25,163 nt of DNA from Paulinella micropora (Eukaryota > Cercozoa > Imbricatea > Euglyphida). Below, one piece after another: positions 24,672-25,163 of this stretch (the stretch's first letter is position 1; every line of letters starts with the position of its first letter). The stretch covers positions 56,804 through 81,966 of the forward strand of contig BJOX01000309.1 in assembly GCA_009731375.1 (NCBI GenBank), written 5' to 3'. The notes beneath the pieces were generated by a model. That model made no database searches, had not been told where the DNA came from, and saw only the letters and a program-made list of their open reading frames with translations. A program made the position numbers and the translations under genes.

Positions 24672-24816
24672 TATTTATCAACTTCACTTTCATTCGTTTC
24701 ACTCATTCCCCCAATCTCAAACTTGTTTGAAATCTCCAACGTGTTGGAGATAAATTGATAAAACACCGATGTTTGAAAAACACACGGGAGCGATAGCGGT
24801 AGTGTGGATTTTCAAA
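24668..24816. terminator. String of hairpins after the polymerase gene
   Basis: Four stem-loops follow one another: TTGATA/TATCAA (24668-24681), TCAAAC-TT-GTTTGA (24717-24730), ATCTCCAAC-GT-GTTGGAGAT (24732-24751), and a longer imperfect stem pairing GTTTGAAAA..CACAC with GTGTG.ATTTTCAAA (about 24771-24816). They occupy most of the 192-nt gap before the next gene and probably define the polymerase transcript's 3' end. Confidence 0.6.
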
Positions 24817-24851
24817 TATCAATTAATTAATTTTTTATTTTTTATATCCTA

Positions 24852-24863
24852 TAGTATATACTA
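24852..24863 (+). promoter_or_regulatory. TAGTATATA box before the last gene
   Basis: TAGTATATA (24852-24860) ends 3 nt before the ATG at 24864. The same box appears next to the polymerase start. Confidence 0.45.
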
Positions 24864-25148
24864 ATGTCTCTCAAGTCTCTCGCGGAAAAATTTGAAAAAC
24901 TTTCTATCAATAATAAAACATTTACTTTGGATGATATCAAGCAAGTCATTGATGGTCATGTAAATGAATATAAATCTGAAAGTAAAAAACTTCAAGAACA
25001 AGGATTGCTACCTATTGGAAAATATAAGGGGAAGTCCGTTGCCGATGTCGCTGTATTTGACAAGCAATACTTAATATGGTTGAACAAGCAACCGATGATG
25101 GTAAACTATCCAGAACTCAAAAAAGAAATTGTTAAATATATTCTATAA
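24864..25148 (+). CDS. ExoX-C/DUF3820-like small protein, 94 aa
   Basis: Residues ~1-45 are helical and charged. Residues ~48-94 hold LPIGKYKGKSVADVAVFDKQYLIWLNKQP, matching the small domain found at the C-terminus of ExoX-like exonucleases and as stand-alone DUF3820-type proteins, where the GKYKGK loop and YLxWL helix are conserved. The stand-alone domain lacks nuclease catalytic residues, so it is probably a nucleic-acid-binding accessory to replication. It follows the polymerase gene on the same strand with its own promoter and ends 15 nt from the window edge. Confidence 0.7.
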   Translation: MSLKSLAEKFEKLSINNKTFTLDDIKQVIDGHVNEYKSESKKLQEQGLLPIGKYKGKSVADVAVFDKQYLIWLNKQPMMVNYPELKKEIVKYIL

Positions 25149-25163
25149 TCACACTACATTCTC

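Overview
The window reads as most or all of a Polinton-like virus (PLV; Preplasmiviricota, the adintovirus/virophage/Polinton assemblage), either free or integrated in the draft genome of a microalga or other protist. The evidence is a double-jelly-roll major capsid protein, a jelly-roll penton protein, an FtsK/HerA-type packaging ATPase, a 1347-residue protein-primed family B DNA polymerase, a tyrosine recombinase, a phospholipase A2-like virion protein and two kinds of fibre protein. Coding DNA is AT-rich and compact, with short promoters made of TATA-like palindromes and overlapping gene ends. Two runs of N (899 and 10 bases) show that this is a draft scaffold. The host cannot be named from the sequence.

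Layout. Positions 1-4100 hold a small unknown gene, a beta-rich surface protein (minus), a long repetitive tail-fibre-like gene with a C-terminal S74 self-cleaving chaperone (interrupted by a gap and a frameshift), and a small two-pass membrane protein. Positions 4100-5220 (minus) carry a broken GIY-YIG homing-endonuclease-like gene and two small ORFs. Positions 5262-12875 are the plus-strand virion block: a helical/coiled-coil protein, the PLA2-like protein, packaging ATPase, two small probable virion proteins, major capsid, penton (frameshifted near its end) and a 77-codon ORF. Positions 12987-17108 are mostly minus strand: a second fibre, a tyrosine recombinase and two accessory proteins, plus one small plus-strand zinc-binding/F-box-like gene.

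Positions 17109-19797 are almost non-coding and full of structure: GC-rich 8-mer repeats, a family of GTGTCCAACC boxes, a short KxxYYxxN repeat protein, C-tract clusters, a perfect 184-bp inverted repeat with a 34-nt centre, an (AT)n run, a cluster of palindromic ATGCATGCAT repeats and another extended hairpin. Positions 19798-25148 carry a zinc-finger/AP2-like protein, the polymerase and an ExoX-C/DUF3820-like small protein.

How it fits together. The polymerase replicates a linear genome by protein priming. The ATPase packages it into a shell of MCP and penton with PLA2-like, fibre and small membrane proteins. The recombinase either integrates the element or, more speculatively, resolves the large palindrome. 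A plausible reading is that the contig is circularly permuted: the 184-bp inverted repeat would be the joined terminal inverted repeats of a linear genome, and base 25163 would continue into base 1. Three genes (fibre, penton, GIY-YIG) carry disabling lesions. The two frameshifts lie in a TATATA and a TTT tract, so either draft sequencing error or decay of an endogenous copy would explain them.
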